A stretch of 64,000 bases of DNA, from NCBI GenBank assembly GCA_947652115.1, contig OX393561.1, positions 28,392,774 through 28,456,773 of the forward strand, read 5' to 3'. Within the stretch, counting starts at the first letter, position 1. Each line of letters opens with the position of its first letter. The position numbers were made by a program, and so were the translations under genes. Below the pieces are notes generated by a model. That model was not told where the DNA came from and made no database searches. It saw nothing but the letters and a program-made list of their open reading frames with translations. This stretch comes from Blastomussa wellsi. Its lineage: Eukaryota; Cnidaria; Anthozoa; Scleractinia; Plerogyridae. Of this stretch, positions 45,201 through 54,195 are shown piece after piece.

Positions 45201-48200
45201 CTCAGGTTCTGAATCCGAATCTCATAAATCAAAATCGAAATCTCCTACACCTGTTCAGAAAAGCCCTACTAAGCTTAAAGGTCAAACTCCTCCTGACAAT
45301 GCAGTGCCGCGAACCCCACCAGTGGAGTCTGATCGTAACGTCAAAGAAAACAGGAATCGTTATGAATATGGCAGAGCAGACAGAATAGACAAACATTATG
45401 GTTCCGGGTGGGGTCGCAGGGCAGGTGGTGTGCGGCCATTGGAAGACCCTTCTAGGTATGTATGCAGGGGTTTATGAAGTGATTTCTCTTAAAATAAACA
45501 GGGTTTCTAAATGTCGTTGTAATGACAATGAGCCCTGATATCCTAACCTCTGTCAGTTTAGCTATGCTGGACTGCCTTTAGAAAATGAAAAATGCAAACC
45601 TACTCATTTTAGCATACAAACGGTAGAAGTCGATTTTCGCTTATTTTTGTTGTGCTGTTTTTGGTTTTCTCAACCTTCGCAACTAGCCTCATTACAAGTC
45701 GGTTTGCCCAAGGTAGTGTGGTGGTGTTGTTATCTCACTCTTGGGTGATATTTTTTGTTCTTAAAATGAAGCCGGCAGCGCGGGCATCATTCTCGAAGAG
45801 GAAGGAGTGCGGACAGACGAAGGAGATCTCGATCACCTCGGGGGAGGGTAAGTACTTTGTGCTGTTTGCAGATAATTTCAGCGGTGATGCGGACATGTAG
45901 TGCGTGTATTGGAAATTACGGTCAATAAAAAATGTTGTTGGACAGTCGCAACAGCCCAAGAATTCTTGCCAAGGGTGAATAAGAGGGTTTTGTGTTCGGT
46001 GGTCTCCTCCATACTTTGTAAATGACCAACAGTTTATTTAAAGTTTTCCTTAATTGACGGCACTAAATACCACAAAACGCTTACACTTGCACTCAACTAA
46101 ACTGACTTTTTTTTCCTTATTAATTTCATTATTTGCAGTCAAAACATCACAAATAGTGCTTGTCGCGCAAATGGTAAAGCCTCGTGCCTACTCCCCCTCG
46201 ATGGGATGCTAATCCATCGCAGGGTTACCCCCCCCCCCCCCGGCATTATTTCGCCGGTACCCATTTATACACCTGGGTGGATGGAGAGAGGCACTGTGCA
46301 GGGCTGTCATTAAGTTTTGTGTCACCTGTAGCCTCGTTCTCCACACCCGTAGCAAACTTGTTACTTTGTGGTTAAATTCTATCAACAACAGGTAATTTCA
46401 CCCGTAGAACCAAGGGAAAATCAAGCATGCTCAGCCGTAACAGGTGTTACGGGTTACGGCCCTTAATTACAGCCCTGCTGTGAGAGTTAAGTGTCTTGCC
46501 CAAGAAGACAACGCAATGCCCCGAGGCTCGAAACCCGGACCGTTCGATCCAGAGTCCAGCGGACTCCCCGTGAGGCCACCACGCCTCCAACCAAATACAA
46601 ATTCGGGTAGATAATTAAAAAAAGGAATCGATTTCAAATTCTTCATTTGAAGAGAAGATTATTGAACAAGTAATGAAATTAAATTTATTTGTGGCAGGGA
46701 GGAGGAAGTCCAGCGCCCTAATTACTTGGCCAGGCCGCCTCTCGACTGCGATTAGTCTCTCTTTTCCGCTTAAGTCAGTGGGGGAAAGCGCAAAAATAGT
46801 GCGACACACGACGAGGAATGCCACCCCCGGAAGCACTGTTACTATATTCGCGTTCATCCCAACTAGCTTTGAAGCGTCTCTGTCTGGTTGTGAAACAAAT
46901 ATAGCAAAACTCTTGTATTGAGTGTAATGATGTTTTCATTTGCAGAATGAAGATCGACGACGAGCCGACCAATCAAGAACGTAAGTTGCTCAAACTTGCC
47001 TCGCCGGCTTTTGTCGTGATAAGTGGCAATTTTTATCCCCTCTCCCCCGAGTTATATTTTACTTAGCTGTTTTTTACAAGAAACGTTATCTCTGGCAATC
47101 CAACAAGCCAAAACTTTCACGCAGGCTCAACATGTTAATTCTTGTACCTGGTGGGCGAGGTCAAAATAGCCAAAGTTGGTCGCCGTTCGAGTTGCTCTGG
47201 CCCCGAACCAGCTTTGCGATTTCTTTTTTAAACGGTTCACAGTCATTTATAAAGAAATGAACGAAAAGCTTTCTCGTGGTAAGGAAGGTATCCCTCTTAC
47301 CAGGGACTACTTTTCTCCTTGTAAACAGGCTCTTAAGTTGAACCTTCCTAAAGCGGAAACCCTTTGGTACCAGAAAACGTGCCCCATTATAAAATTGTAG
47401 TGTTCCCATGTAACAGTGACCGTGACCGAGTGATCGCTTGTTAAGAACTGTCTGTTAGAGGACGTTAACTGTATGCATAAAGAGCGGCTTTCAATTGAGT
47501 GTCGAAAGTAAGCATCGAATTGCTTGGTTTTGTATCCACACGCTTGGTAATTGGTTTAAAAATTTCCTGCCACTTTCTCAGCCAATTAGAAGTAAAGTCA
47601 ATCGTGACGCGCGCGCGCACGTTTTCCCGCGCTTTGTGTCGGCTTCGTGTAATTACTTTGAGTTTTGATTGGATTACTAGATTGTCTCCGCCCTTTGTAA
47701 TTGGTCAAAGTAATTACTTTGGTTTTGGTTTGACGGTACTCAATTGAAACTCGCTCCTAGCACAAAGTATATAGCGTACAATGCCTTTTTTGGGGTCATG
47801 CAGCAGCTCTCGCAAGGTCTCACATGAATGGCTCGGTACCCTGTGCGCGAAAACAGTAAAACAAGCAACAGGAACAATGTCCCTTGCCCCTAAAACAATA
47901 CAAGCTTACGAGAGCTGCTACACTACTGATTTTTATCACTTGCAGACGAGGACGTTCTTCAAGTGCTGATAGTATGGAGCATGCGCTAGCTCGCCCCAGT
48001 TCTCCACGTACAGCACGGGAACGAGGTGGGTTGCACCGTGGATCCAGTGCATCATCAAGCAGTAGTGAAAGCGCAAGCAGTGACACTGGAAGCGATTCAG
48101 AACAAGGCCAACACCCGGCCAGAACACGCCGAGCAGCTCCTAAGACCGAGCAACTCAAGCAAGCACAGAATGTGCCGCTGACAAGCGGCAACATTCGATA

Positions 48201-48748
48201 TACTGGACATAAAGATATTAAACTCACCTTGAATAAGGTATGACAAATCTACTGTCACACTGTAGTAGTAACTTTAGTAGTAGTAACTTTATTTGCCGTT
48301 GGATTCACTGTGTAGCTTTATCAGCTAATTTCTCCAAGCATTTCCCAACTTTGACAACACAACAGGCAAAGCCCAGACCACAACACCGGGATTCTCTGTG
48401 CCCAACACTTTACAATGAGTGTGTGGGTTCTTTAACGTCCCCTACTGACCGTAACAATGAAGATGCAGGAGGCGGGGCCAAGAAAACTAGAACATTTGCA
48501 GATGACTTTGCAAAGGCAGCATGTTCTCCCTGACTGTTGGTCTGGTTTGAGGCTCGAAACCCAAATTATTTATATTACTCATTATTAAAAACTAGCGATG
48601 GTATATTGCAATTCCTGAGTTCTGATTGGTTTAGAGGCATTGGTATATGAGCTCATATAGCATTCACCTACAAATATGGTAGGTGTACGCGTAAAAGAAT
48701 GCATTTTTCGCAATGTTTGTACGGTATTTTTGGGGGCTTTTAATAAAA

Positions 48749-48783
<35 letters not shown>

Positions 48784-50068
48784 GTTATAGCCAAGTCGGC
48801 GCTACGCGCCTCGTTGGCTATCTACCATCTCATATCCAACGCGCGCTCGTGGAATAATTGTTAATTATTCTTGTTACCTATTTGCTTGGCAATGCAGTAA
48901 CATCGACAGATCTAGAGGATCTCAGAGGTTCAATATTGAGGGAGCTCCCATGAAAGTAGTAGTAGTAACTTTATTTAGCCTTGGATTCACAGTCTAGCTT
49001 TATCAGCTAATTTCTTCGAGCATTTCCCAACCTTGACATCACAACAGGCAAAGACGAGACCACAACGCCGGGAACTCCGTGGCCAACTCTTTACGAGGAG
49101 GGTGTGGGTTCTTTAACGTCCCCAGGAGACGAGGCCTACGGTTTTATCGTCCTTATCCGAGAAGACTAGAAAATCGAACCATTTGTAGATGTCTTTGCAA
49201 AGGCAGCATGTTCTCCTCGGTTATTTTAAGACCCTGAGTGTTTGTCCAGTCCGAGACCTCCCACAATGTAGTCCGGCGCTCTACCAACTGAGCTGACCGG
49301 CCGGCGGTCGAACCACTATTATAATTTGGTTTTATCAACTGGGTTGATAATGTCAATTGGCCACCGTGAGATTCAAGAGCTGACGTTTCGAGCGTTAGCC
49401 CTTCGTCGGAGCGAATCCCACCACTATTAGTTGGCATTGTCTCAATGGTTTATTAAAAAAAGAACAAATTTAATGTTTTTACGTCTTAAAAATAAGTCAT
49501 GCTGATTACCATTTGGCAATATTGTGCACTTGTAAGGTAGCCACGCCTTCAGTTGGTTAGCAACTTCTTGGAGATTGCTGCAGGCTCAATTCAGTTTGAG
49601 TCCTTGTTCCCCAATTGATTTACCTGACTTGAAAGCAGTGATTGTCTCTGGCGTTGCTCACCACTAGTAGATCGGAGTGTATTTCTTCTAGCTCTGTGTT
49701 TGATTGTTTTATTCTCATTGCAGTCTGTGGCTCGAACAGATAGCACGGTCCCCTCTAAACCTTCCCAGCATTCTCCGCCGTCAAGATTTGAAGCCAGTAG
49801 CAGCAGTGACAAGCAGTCAGCGGTAAAAAAGCGGCCACGTGATCCGTCCCCAGTCGCTGACGCTCCAGTGACTGCGAAGGAAGCGGGTTCCTTGTCCGTG
49901 GCACCGCAAACTGTCAACAAACCTGACAAACGGTCAGCAGATTCACCAACGCAACCAGCAACATCCGCGAAATCAAATGCAAACACGTCGTCAAGAAGAG
50001 AGGAACTGCTCCGTGAACTTAAGGCTGTGGAAGACGCCATAGCAAGAAAACGAGCGAGAATTGAATAA
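29116..50068 (+). CDS. ZC3H18: ZC3H18, CCCH zinc finger RNA-metabolism factor (14 coding exons, complete)
   Basis: Exons: 29116-29595, 31630-31677, 33665-33713, 34752-34796, 39133-39189, 40252-40382, 41645-41740, 43206-43463, 43822-43877, 44376-45455, 45772-45847, 46946-46980, 47946-48237, 49724-50068. Phases agree throughout; 1015 residues versus about 950 in human. ZC3H18 is nuclear and links the cap-binding complex and ARS2 to RNA decay and export machinery. Seen: an acidic E/D-rich N-terminus (EEEEEGELDYEEDEGE); one CCCH finger with C202, C210, C216, H220 (C-x7-C-x5-C-x3-H) followed by HPGLNDKG; the family block ETAWERGLKLAKE; DFEEKR; a very long K/E-rich then RS-rich region (exons 10-12, residues about 407-804); TGHKDIKLTLNK; and the C-terminal SRREELLRELKAVEDAIARK. 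The finger is split between two exons 4.3 kb apart. Start ATG has a good context (AAAATGG). Confidence 0.93.
29959..30284 (+). mobile_element. tRNA-derived SINE with (ATT)n tail
   Basis: The head has an A-box-like TGGCCTAGTGGTCAGGGTGC and a B box GGTTCGAGTCC. The body ends in ACTTAAATAAAGTTATT and runs into about 20 ATT repeats (30222-30283). A diverged partial body of the same family occurs at 45975-46110. It is in ZC3H18 intron 1. Confidence 0.8.
31700..32095. repeat. (CTGA)n-rich microsatellite tracts
   Basis: Two tracts (about 31700-31800 and 31905-32095) of imperfect GACTGACTGACTG repeats. The second abuts the truncated 5' end of the Penelope-like copy at 32108. Confidence 0.75.
32108..32701 (+). 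mobile_element. Penelope-like retroelement, 5'-truncated, GIY-YIG endonuclease end
   Basis: A plus-strand frame from about 32108 to 32510 encodes CKTCPF, then IYCITSTLCKKLYIGETGRR, then LEQKFIFQIGTLNPHGINERF. This is the GIY-YIG endonuclease domain at the C-terminus of Penelope-like elements. One stop (TGA at 32288-32290, within RLGDRF*EHL) replaces a conserved arginine codon, consistent with a CGA to TGA change. The 3' UTR ends in the same terminal sequence found at 5393-5565 and 49321-49417. The RT part is absent. Located in ZC3H18 intron 2. Confidence 0.85.
32601..32649 (+). ncRNA. Hammerhead-ribozyme-like motif in the Penelope-like 3' end
   Basis: CCGACGA, a GGGC-TAAT-GCCC helix, GAAAC and GTC occur in hammerhead order. 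The flanks pair as helix I: GATTC with GAATC and GCT with AGC. Minimal type I hammerheads are known from Penelope-like elements. The core reads CCGANGA rather than CUGANGA, and helix III is nearly absent, so activity is uncertain. Confidence 0.45.
32752..33060 (-). repeat. Second copy of the repeat at 14800-15300
   Basis: Contains the reverse complement of the 15195-15235 tract (GGTTTAGCC-type start, then AAAAGTGGAGCTCCGTAT). Ends not resolved; non-coding. Confidence 0.4.
34105..34195. repeat. Partial TA-type MITE related to the pogo-like ends
   Basis: TACCGTATTTACTTGTGTATAAG resembles the inverted ends at 36128 and 37716. AACTTATATACAAG lies inverted about 60 bases on. Probably a very small member of the same end family. 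Confidence 0.4.
35562..37295. mobile_element. hAT-like non-autonomous element, host of a nested pogo relic
   Basis: Ends CAGGGTTGTCC and GGGACAACCCT are inverted. ATTTAAA is duplicated at 35555-35561 and 37296-37302, near the 8-base duplication of hAT transposons. CAGGG ends are also typical of hAT. No transposase. The interior was split by the element 36128-37135. It lies in the 4.3 kb ZC3H18 intron between the two halves of the zinc finger. Confidence 0.75.
36128..37135 (+). mobile_element. Internally deleted pogo/Tigger-like DNA transposon
   Basis: Inverted ends (CTGTATTTATTCGCCTATAAGCC and its slightly changed inverse) flanked by TA on both sides, the Tc1/mariner-pogo signature. The frame 36299-36529 encodes NLFNGELKMSAKRTAMG then YSPKYPELDETLLKCFF, like the start of a pogo/Tigger DNA-binding region. 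Near 36778-36820 CGISNALDGTDDD, a hallmark of the end of pogo/Tigger transposases, is still readable. The DDE core between is gone. Inserted inside the hAT-like element 35562-37295. Confidence 0.7.
37716..38602. mobile_element. TA-flanked MITE with pogo-like ends, carrying a SINE
   Basis: Ends CTGTATTTGCATGTGTATAGGCC and GGCCTATGCACGTACAAATAACAG are inverse copies flanked by TA (37714-37715, 38603-38604). They resemble the ends at 36128-37135. The SINE at 37826-38030 lies inside. No transposase was seen. Confidence 0.65.
37826..38030 (+). mobile_element. tRNA-derived SINE with conserved core, nested
   Basis: Head GGGAGGCGCAGTGGGCTAAT... with GTTGGACTCCGAATCGGACGG. Core GTTCTTGGGCAAGACACTTA and ACCCAGGTGTATAAATGGGG. 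Same family as 19725-19958 and 46196-46590. Confidence 0.75.
39285..39866 (+). mobile_element. LINE 3' end (Jockey/CR1-like), internally deleted, (TTG)n tail
   Basis: KYLGVMIDNSLSWKYHISYI is a typical late RT segment. A little later, NTKYALIQNF...RTNVGKQMFS and AVDLWNEIPQNLKGLSAFSF match the last residues of Jockey/CR1-type LINEs, so the middle is deleted. The 3' UTR ends GTCAAATAAAGATTGTTGTTG. It follows the second half-finger exon of ZC3H18 by about 100 bases. Confidence 0.75.
39872..40045. mobile_element. Foldback MITE containing a tRNA-Thr-like sequence (minus strand)
   Basis: The arm CAAGAAAGCCTGAAAAAAT...GACTTGAACCCATGACCT is matched inversely by AGGTCATGGCTTCAAGTCCC...TTTTTCAGG, about 55 bases per arm. 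The minus strand reads GGCTTGATAGCTCAGTTGG...GGGTTCAAGTCC. It can form D, anticodon (loop CCTGTAC, anticodon UGU) and T arms. The acceptor stem pairs at only 5 of 7 positions, so it is not a functional tRNA gene. Confidence 0.65.
41934..42246. mobile_element. Foldback element with a tRNA-like arm, first copy
   Basis: Arms of about 90 bases: GTGAAAGATTAATTAATCAA... at the left and its inverse ending at 42245. Each arm carries CGAACCCATGACCTCCCGAA. On the plus strand 42119-42190 is tRNA-like (TAGCGCAGTGGATAGAGCG A box; GGTTCGATTCC B box). The centre holds a (GATCCT)n run at 42037-42060. A second, one-armed copy is at 60905-61072. Confidence 0.7.
42780..42945. mobile_element. 166-bp MITE
   Basis: TTGACCATTTCCGCATTGCC and GGCAATGCGAAAATGGTCAA are inverted ends; pairing continues through CATAATACACCTTG and CCCCCA. 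CCTAAA flanks both sides, with three extra bases at the right. Lies in the ZC3H18 intron 41741-43205. Confidence 0.75.
44026..44280. mobile_element. Foldback-tailed MITE, family copy 1
   Basis: TCTGATTGGTTCG start, ACTAAAACAATTAGACGACT in the middle, and a terminal stem-loop (CTCGCCCTCGTTTTCTATGA...AACTCGGGC). Shares layout with 48595-48866 and 57595-57895. In the ZC3H18 intron before exon 44376. Confidence 0.55.
45975..46110 (+). repeat. SINE body fragment (family of 29959-30284)
   Basis: TTCGGTGGTC...CTTTGTAAATGACCAAC and the later GCACTAAATACC...ACTTGCACTCAA match the body and end of the SINE at 29959-30284 with divergence. No head. Confidence 0.45.
46196..46590 (-). mobile_element. tRNA-derived SINE with conserved core, split by a MITE
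   Basis: The minus-strand copy has its tRNA head at the right (near 46500-46590) and the core at the left (GGTACCCATTTATACACCTG on the plus strand). It is interrupted at GCACTGTG by the element 46299-46477. Same family as 19725-19958 and 37826-38030. Confidence 0.8.
46299..46477. mobile_element. 179-bp MITE inserted in a SINE
   Basis: Inverted ends CAGGGCTGTCATTAAG and CTTAATTACAGCCCTG. CTGTG is duplicated at 46294-46298 and 46478-46482. Removing the insert and one copy rejoins the SINE core. Confidence 0.85.
47489..47749. mobile_element. 261-bp MITE
   Basis: TTTCAATTGAGT and ACTCAATTGAAA mark the ends. The interior has CCACTTTCTCAGCCAATTAG, an alternating CG run, and repeated TAATTACTTTG. 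A diverged relative (CCACTTTCTCGTCCAATCAG) is at 63510-63600. Confidence 0.65.
48262..48532 (-). mobile_element. SINE copy A, 5'-truncated
   Basis: Its tail, seen on the plus strand as (GTA)n then GTAACTTTATTTGCC, lies at the left. Body motifs TTTATCAGCTAATTTCTCC, GGGTTCTTTAACGTCCCC and GCAAAGGCAGCATGTTCTCC match copy B at 48956-49310. It begins just after exon 47946-48237 of ZC3H18. Confidence 0.75.
48595..48866. mobile_element. Foldback-tailed MITE, family copy 2
   Basis: Starts near GAGTTCTGATTGGTTTAGAG. The terminal stem-loop at 48745-48862 has arms of about 48 bases, from AACAATTATTCCACTCGCGC to its inverse, around a loop GTCGGCGCTACGCGCC. Same layout as 44026-44280 and 57595-57895. Confidence 0.7.
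48956..49310 (-). mobile_element. SINE copy B with tRNA-like head
   Basis: Same family as 48262-48532, but it keeps the head. On the minus strand: GGCCGGTCAGCTCAGTTGG with TAGAGCGCCGGACTACATTG, then the body. Tail at the left, (GTA)n. Confidence 0.75.
49321..49417 (-). mobile_element. Penelope-like 3' terminal fragment with hammerhead-like motif
   Basis: On the minus strand: GATTCGC, then TCCGACGAAGGGC, TAACGCTCGAAACGTCAGC, and the CCAATTGACATTATCAACCC terminal block. Helix I flanks pair as in 32601-32649. It abuts the head of SINE copy B. Confidence 0.6.
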
Positions 50069-51591
50069 TAACCAACTTCAAAGTCGGCGCACACGAGCGG
50101 ACTTGGACTTGTTGCAGGGACTGGTCCCCTCGCGGGAGCCGACTTTTAGCGTTGATCGTATTTTCTCGAAATGTACAGTAAAATTTCGTTATTCACCACT
50201 CTTGTCGTTAATCGTCATTTTTATTTGAAACTATACACGAGACAAACACCGATTTGCCGTGGTTGGTTTGCCATTGTAACTGAAAGTAACACGAAGGGTG
50301 GTACTCTTTGGTGAACGCAACTTCATGCGTTCCTTTTCCCGTGTTCAACTTTCTCAGAGGAACCACCAGAAAATACGGAACTGCCTAATAGTTAAGAAGT
50401 TGGTCAGTTCATCCAATTGCATGACTGGGCAATACATAAAGGCACCGACATTGAAAAAGAATTTCACGCGTTCTTTCCCCAAATTTACTACGAACCGTGT
50501 TTGTCGCTCTCGCGTGACCTTACCGAGGGAAAAAGAAAGCACGAGTAATTACAAAGCATGCCGTGCATACTCTAACCACGTTATTTGTAATCTACCTAGC
50601 CTGCAAAGCAGGCGTTTTTTGTGGGGAGAATGCTTCGAAAACAGCGATCACGAAAGACCAAATCCCCTCCCCCTCTCTTTTTTCCTCTCCCCAGTGTTCG
50701 CGCGCTGAAAATGGCGGCCGGTCTTTCGTGATTGCTGTTTTGGAAGCATTCCCCCAACAAAAAACGCCTTCTTTGCAGGCTATAATCTACCGAGAGAGTG
50801 GACTTGGATGTTGTTCAGAGGCAGTCAGAAAGCCATTAACTACAGTCAACCAGTCAAACAAATGCAAATCGCATGTCCGAAAGAAGTCGCATAAAAAGAC
50901 ATGCAGTAGCCTATGCCAAAACATTTGTTTACACAATTCTGTTGTATAGAGCGATTTAACCACGGAATGACGACAAACAGTGCTAAAAACTAAAAGGCAA
51001 ACAATATAATTGATGTCTACCAGAATCTAATAGTTTGGTGACTATTTCACGGTCGAAGTAAAATCGCTCTAAATCAAACACTTGAACTGGCAACAGAAGA
51101 ACTTTATGTAAAGCAACACAAATGTTACTGTTGTAAAAAGGATCACCTGCACGGGAATTTGCTAAATCTCTGATTAAAACAGTGCTGCATGTAACATTTA
51201 GACTGAACCTTCTTTAGCTCGTACACAACATGGTCCTAGGTGACCCAGTGACAAGCTGTAAAACCCCAAGATCAATATTAAAGTAAATTTTAAATTGTTT
51301 GAAGAGTCTTAAAGCGATTTTTCTAAAACTCAGCCCGACTATTCTAAAGGCATCAATCAACTAGTAAAGAAATTTTGATACAAAATTGTTGTTTAGTTTC
51401 AAAAGTGTTACAAAATTATTTGTTCTGTTACAAAAGTGTTACAAAATTGATGGAAACTTTTCATGTCCTATAATAGTGGCTTGCAGTCCAGCGCATGCAC
51501 GCACGAAAACGGACGCCGTGGCTAAAATTAGTCGTTTCCCATGCTTCGAATAGAAAGCATAGCTTTGACTAATGACTTTTGACAGGTCAAT
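50069..51591. other. Intergenic between convergent ZC3H18 and CHSY genes
   Basis: Holds the ZC3H18 3' UTR, a 186-bp MITE at 50597-50782, and AT-rich sequence with CTAGAGCGATTT-like motifs. ATTAAA at 51277-51282 is a weak polyadenylation candidate. No exon was recognised. Confidence 0.4.
50597..50782. mobile_element. 186-bp MITE with 9-bp target duplication
   Basis: TAGCCTGCAAAGCAGGCG... and its inverse at the right form arms of about 60 bases (GCGTTTTTTGTGGGG, CGATCACGAAAGACC). TAATCTACC is exactly duplicated at 50588-50596 and 50783-50791. Nine bases is the usual duplication of Mutator-like transposons. Confidence 0.85.
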
Positions 51592-54195
51592 CTAGAGGTA
51601 TTTGAACCTGGACATAGAGCCTGTTGTCGAGCTGGAAGGCTTGGGTTGCATTTTACGTGATGCCGATAAATGCATTAGACCAGTATCCGTTGCGCGAAAC
51701 ACTTCTATCTCTGGGTGCTTCACAAATTTCTCAAACAGATCCACATTTTCCAATCCCCAGCCTTCATTGCTTCTGTCAAACCCACCAACGGCGTCAAGAT
51801 CTTTACGATAAATGCACGCTGATTCGTACGAGTTTGACCTCCAAATTCCCTCGTATTTGTTAATGGTAAAGTACGAACCAGGCGTGATTTTGTTGTTGTA
51901 TGTTAGTTCAGGATCAAACTGGCTAAATGAAATCGGAAAGTAAACTCGTTTACCAGGCGCCGTGTTCATTCGGCAGCGATCAATAAACTCCGAGTTAAAG
52001 ATCAAGTCCACATCGCACAAGAACAACAAAGCTGCTTGGTCAAACTTATCGCCTGCCAGAGAAAGGGCTCTCCCTCGAGAGAAATTACCCACAACATCTA
52101 GCCAAATCAGATCCGCCTCGGAATATTTATCTTGATATTTCTTCATTATACCTCTGTACTCATGAGAAGAAGCGGACACTGAAGAAGAACATGCCACTGT
52201 CAGTCTCACTCTCTGTCGTAGTTTGAGGCAAACCATTTCAAAATTTTTCATGAAGCGGCGAAACGTTTCCAGACGCCCTGCTAACGGGACAATAAAGTGT
52301 ACATAAGGAGGCATAATGTCGAGGGTTTCCGCACTGTATATCAAGTTTCCAAATGATTGTTGGCTATAAAAACGTCTCCCGCGTGAAGTATAGATAGTTT
52401 TCGTTTCACCACTTACGCTGTTGCGGTGCTTCTTTGCGCTAATGACTGTTACTTGTACGATGTGTTGTATCCCGTACAGAGGGTGCACTCGCCTGTAGCC
52501 ATAATTTACATTCTGGACCTTCAGCTTTCCAAGATTCTTCCTAACTTCTTCAGTTATTAATTCCTTCACTTTATCAAGTAAATTGTTTACTTCAACATTC
52601 AATGCCCCACTGATGTCAGTCATGGGCGATTTTAAGCTCGTTTCAGGGTAAAATGATTGTGCAGTAAACATTTCCCATATTTCAGTGTCGTTTATGGCCA
52701 ACTGACGGTGGAAATCTCTTTCATCCTGTAATCTTTTTTTCTCTTTTTGAGAGAGCCTGTTTGCATCTGCTTGAAGCAATCGATCCATGTTCCGTAAAAC
52801 CGATTGAAGCTTTATTGCTTCGTGTTGAAGATCTTGAATGCGCTCGTTCGTAAAGTGCGTGTGCAGGCGGTACATGTAGGCAGGTTCTTTGAGAGGGTGA
52901 AGAGTAATGGCATCATTAATGCTTTTAGTGTTCAGATCACCATAAAAAATTGACCCGTTAGCAGAGAAGTCGTGAAAGAAAAGAGCGTGCATCTGAAAGA
53001 AAGAAAATATAAATCAGGCTCAGTTTCATCATGACTTTCTTTTAAACCAAACAACTACGAAAACAGTTTTTATGGAATGAGGCCACGAAAATGGGTTTCA
53101 TACAAATAGGTTAAAGGCCATTTCCAAACTGGACAGACTGTTGACACACTGTAAGTGGTGGGTGTAACCTTCAAGTCTAAAATGGTGTGCTTCCGTTTTA
53201 TCCCGACGCGCGCAGGTGTATGTTTGTTTCTCGACCCTTGAGCCCTTGTCTTTTGCGCATGACTGATGACGTCATGAGCCTAAGCTCTTGGGTCGAGAAT
53301 GTACCCCGACTAGGACAGGGAAAGTATCCTTCATGACGTTGAAATGCTGGAATGACGTCACCAGGTTGTGGATGATGAGGTAACAGGTGGAAATGTCAAT
53401 GGCAACTACTGGACTTACGTGCCAGAACCCCCTTCATTGAACTTCTGATAACAAGCAGCTTACCTCGTAGGACCAAGTGCAAGAAATTCCAACATAGCGC
53501 CGTATACACCGACCAAGTTCAGTGTCTTCATGCATGTACGATGTTGGTGCTGTTTGAATGCAATACTCAATATGTGGAGCCACCTTTCTCACAACACTTC
53601 GGCTCAATACCATCCCAGTGCCCCCCATACAGTAATTATCTCCCGGGAGCAGTTTAAGCTTCCCTCTCTCCTCCTTTGCACCTGTCCCCGCGTGACCCAG
53701 GTAGATATCATCGGAGCTGTTTAAAGAACGAAGAAGGCGTACTAATTTATCATTTCGGACGTAAAGATCGTCGTCTGCTCGCATGAACCATTCGTATTCG
53801 TCAATGTGGTGGTCGTGCATGTATTTAATCATCATTAACGACTTCTTCAGCGGTGGATACGAGTCATCTATGTCGGGTAAACTGACCACTGGCAGTTTCA
53901 ACTTTTTATGAATCTCGTGGGAGCTTGTAAAGAACGTCAGATTTCCGGCAACGCTCCTACCCCATGTATCAAACACTGCTTTGGCTCGAGTCTCCAGAAA
54001 TTGCTCGGTTGTAATAACACCAACAAAGATAAGTCGACGGTTTTTAAACTGAACTTCGTTTGTCATTATCCTTTGTCGTTGATTCCTTTCGTAAATTGAA
54101 TGACATTGATTCTGCCTCAGGAACAACACGCTATGGAAACCAACAATCAGCCCAGCCACCAGTAATAAGCCTTCACGAAGCATTCGTCTCCCCAT
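51592..54195 (-). CDS. CHSY1: Chondroitin sulfate synthase (CHSY/CHGN family), two exons
   Basis: Exon 1 is 54195-53464 and exon 2 is 52992-51592, joined in phase 0 at CTWSYE|MHALFF; 710 residues. This Golgi type II enzyme polymerises chondroitin by alternating GlcA and GalNAc transfer. Seen: a short cytoplasmic tail and one membrane segment (residues 9-27); a GT31-like domain with RADDDLYV (DDD at 141-143), DDSYPPLKKSLMMIKYMHDH, PGDNYCMGGTGMV and HEDTELGRC; then a GT7-like domain with LCDVDLIF (DVD at 571-573) and NEGWGLENVDLF (about 655). Both metal-binding motifs are intact, which favours a working synthase over the CHPF-type partner. Human CHSY1 is 802 residues. The region between the domains and the C-terminus are shorter; after GLMHL the sequence diverges into a serine-rich end. 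Confidence 0.9.
53220..53305. repeat. Small inverted repeat in the CHSY intron
   Basis: TCTCGACCC near 53228 and GGGTCGAGA near 53291 are inverse, with CTTGAGCCC/AAGCTCTTG partial pairing. A palindromic TGACGTCA lies in the loop (53267-53274), the sequence of a CRE element; function here is speculative. Confidence 0.4.
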
